Source: UBA1941 sp046329575
GTDB taxonomy: Bacteria; Bacteroidota; Bacteroidia; Chitinophagales; LD1
DNA: 64,000 nt
Direction: 5' to 3'
Assembly: GCA_046329575.1 (NCBI GenBank)
Contig: JAXLUJ010000007.1
Coordinates: forward strand, 1 to 64,000
Part shown: positions 63,104 through 64,000 of the stretch, piece after piece
Layout: each line of letters opens with the position of its first letter
Numbering within the stretch: position 1 is the first letter of the stretch
Made by a program: the position numbers and the translations under genes
Notes under the pieces: generated by a model
What the model was told of the DNA's origin: nothing
Database searches by the model: none
Seen by the model: the letters and a program-made list of their open reading frames with translations, nothing else

Positions 63104-63324
63104 GCGGATGCCGCGCTCTACGCTGCAAGTCCTCAGGCCGCGGAAAGCCTAAAACCATTGCTGTGTAATCGTTTTGGGTGAATTACGAATTTCAAATTAC
63201 GAATTACGAAGAGGAGGTAAGTCTTTAAGTACAATCTTAATCTATCTCGTAATTCGTAATTTTTCATTCGTAATTTCTTCGCTGCGGCCTTCCGGCCTTT
63301 ACGCTTCGATCGCTACCGCGGGCA
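63104..63324 (+). repeat. Dispersed ~220-bp repeat, copy 3
   Basis: Same conserved frame as copies 1 and 2: GCGGATGCCGCGCTCTACGC, CTGCAAGTCCTCAGGCCGCG, AGCCTAAAACCATTGCTGTG, AATTACGAATTTCAAATTAC arm, variable core (GAGGAGGTAAGTCTTTAAGT onward), inverted arm TCGTAATTCGTAATTTTTC, then TTCGCTGCGGCCTTCCGGCC and TCGATCGCTACCGCGGGCA. Copy 1 shares the core end ATCTTAATCTAT with this copy. Confidence 0.8.
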
Positions 63325-63369
63325 GTCATAATAAACTAGTTATCCCTTTTATGATTGACGTTGGAATAC

Positions 63370-64000
63370 TCAGTATTTTGCAACGCAAAACATTCGTGCG
63401 CCCTTACCATCCACTTCCAGAAAATAATTTCCCTCCGGCAATAGCGAGGTGTTTAAATCCAATTGTGGCCCGTCTATTTTCTGAAGCCTGATAATTTGCC
63501 CCAAACTGTTGTAAACACGCACATTTCGGCCTATATCACCTGGCTCGAAACCAAAAACCGTCAATACCGCATTCGCCGGATTAGGATAGAAACTCCAGTG
63601 CCGGTCATTTTCCTGAATACCGGTGGTAGTACACAAGGTTTTGAAAAAATCCAACGAAGCTTTGGTGTAATCGCTGTAAAATTTATGCTCGGCGTTGGAT
63701 GCCGCAATCTGATTAATCACATCGGCTTTTGCCGTATTCGAAAGGCCAATCACCGTAGGAAACTGCGATAAATGACCAAGTACGTAGTTCGAAATGGTGT
63801 CAGAATGTTTTGCGTAATGGTTGCTATCGAGCAATTGCGCCGCCACCAGTTCATTAAAAATAGTTTGCGACACATTTACTGAAACGCCCGGCACACGAGC
63901 AAAACGTTCAGGATAAACAGGCTGGCGATCATGAATCAGATAATCGTGGCAAACGCCACGCGCGGCCAGCACCGAATCGTTTTGCCGGGCATCTTCATTT
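63370..64000 (-). CDS. T9SS-secreted protein, C-terminal part (truncated by window edge)
   Basis: The frame is open to the right edge of the window (it reads NEDARQNDSVLAARGVCHDY with no stop), so the N-terminus lies beyond 64000. The visible ~209 residues include an Ala/Asn-rich helical stretch (NVSQTIFNELVAAQLLDSNH, TAKADVINQIAASNAEHKFY) and a T9SS type A sorting domain (HWSFYPNPANAVLTVFGFEP ... GNYFLEVDGKGARMFCVAKY). Predicted to be exported across the outer membrane. The upstream gene portion is needed to know the cargo domain. Confidence 0.8.
   Translation of the reverse strand, partial: NEDARQNDSVLAARGVCHDYLIHDRQPVYPERFARVPGVSVNVSQTIFNELVAAQLLDSNHYAKHSDTISNYVLGHLSQFPTVIGLSNTAKADVINQIAASNAEHKFYSDYTKASLDFFKTLCTTTGIQENDRHWSFYPNPANAVLTVFGFEPGDIGRNVRVYNSLGQIIRLQKIDGPQLDLNTSLLPEGNYFLEVDGKGARMFCVAKY

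Overview
The window looks like chromosome of a Bacteroidota bacterium, probably from the Chitinophagia/Sphingobacteriia side of the phylum; this is inferred and not tested by phylogeny. Supporting signs are four proteins ending in type IX secretion (Por) sorting domains, GEVED and SBBP-type surface proteins, a glutamate-free sigma/anti-sigma/TPR pair, promoters of the Bacteroidota form TTTG-n19-TAnnTTTG, many lipoproteins with LxGC/LNSC lipoboxes, and a LytTR two-component pair. No tRNA, rRNA, CRISPR array or prophage was seen.

Region 1 (1-5.6 kb) is a small defence-like scar: two overlapping DUF262 genes (the second with a DUF1524 HNH domain, GmrSD-like), a decayed 3' end of a type I restriction hsdS gene, and a REP-associated tyrosine transposase (RAYT) bracketed by three copies of a double-hairpin REP-like repeat. 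Region 2 (5.6-18.3 kb) holds a 1444-residue alpha-2-macroglobulin, an ECF sigma factor with its anti-sigma/TPR partner, an unusual nitrilase-fold gene followed by an unrecognised helical protein, then dnaN, recX, a HisB-N-like phosphatase, a flippase-like membrane protein and rlpA. Region 3 (18.3-25.3 kb) has a TetR regulator with a perfect 24-bp operator controlling itself and, probably, a thiolase-thioesterase pair, then DUF1572, a GEVED surface protein and aspS.

Region 4 (25.3-27.1 kb) has no intact gene. It carries a heavily decayed IS110-family transposase and the first copy of a dispersed ~220-bp repeat that recurs at 39.3 and 63.1 kb. Region 5 (27.1-40.8 kb) has 3-hydroxyanthranilate dioxygenase (frameshifted), a thioesterase plus ketosynthase pair, a LytTR regulator and a soluble TPR histidine kinase, a giant ~1882-residue T9SS surface protein (two frameshifts), a SRPBCC-MarR-membrane protein operon with a well-formed promoter/operator, and a membrane DnaJ protein. 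Region 6 (40.8-55.2 kb) has glycerol kinase, arginase, three tandem paralogous propeller lipoproteins, a TlpA-like redoxin, a split 5'-nucleotidase pair, an EGF-like lipoprotein, a MORN-trypsin protein, a TPR protein and a quinone oxidoreductase. Region 7 (55.2-64 kb) has two directly abutting secreted paralogues with a conserved His-Gly-His ... Gly-Ser-Cys-Gly-Gly signature (possible clan CD cysteine peptidases, not a family I recognise), a T9SS esterase, heme A synthase and a truncated T9SS protein.

Five genes are interrupted by single-base indels, every one inside a homopolymer run, and each becomes an exact multiple of three when the run is corrected. This points first to sequencing or consensus errors rather than true pseudogenes. 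The best candidates for something undescribed are the tandem HGH/GSCGG proteins, the nitrilase plus helical partner, the DUF262 pair beside the hsdS scar, and the dispersed repeat with a conserved frame and variable core.
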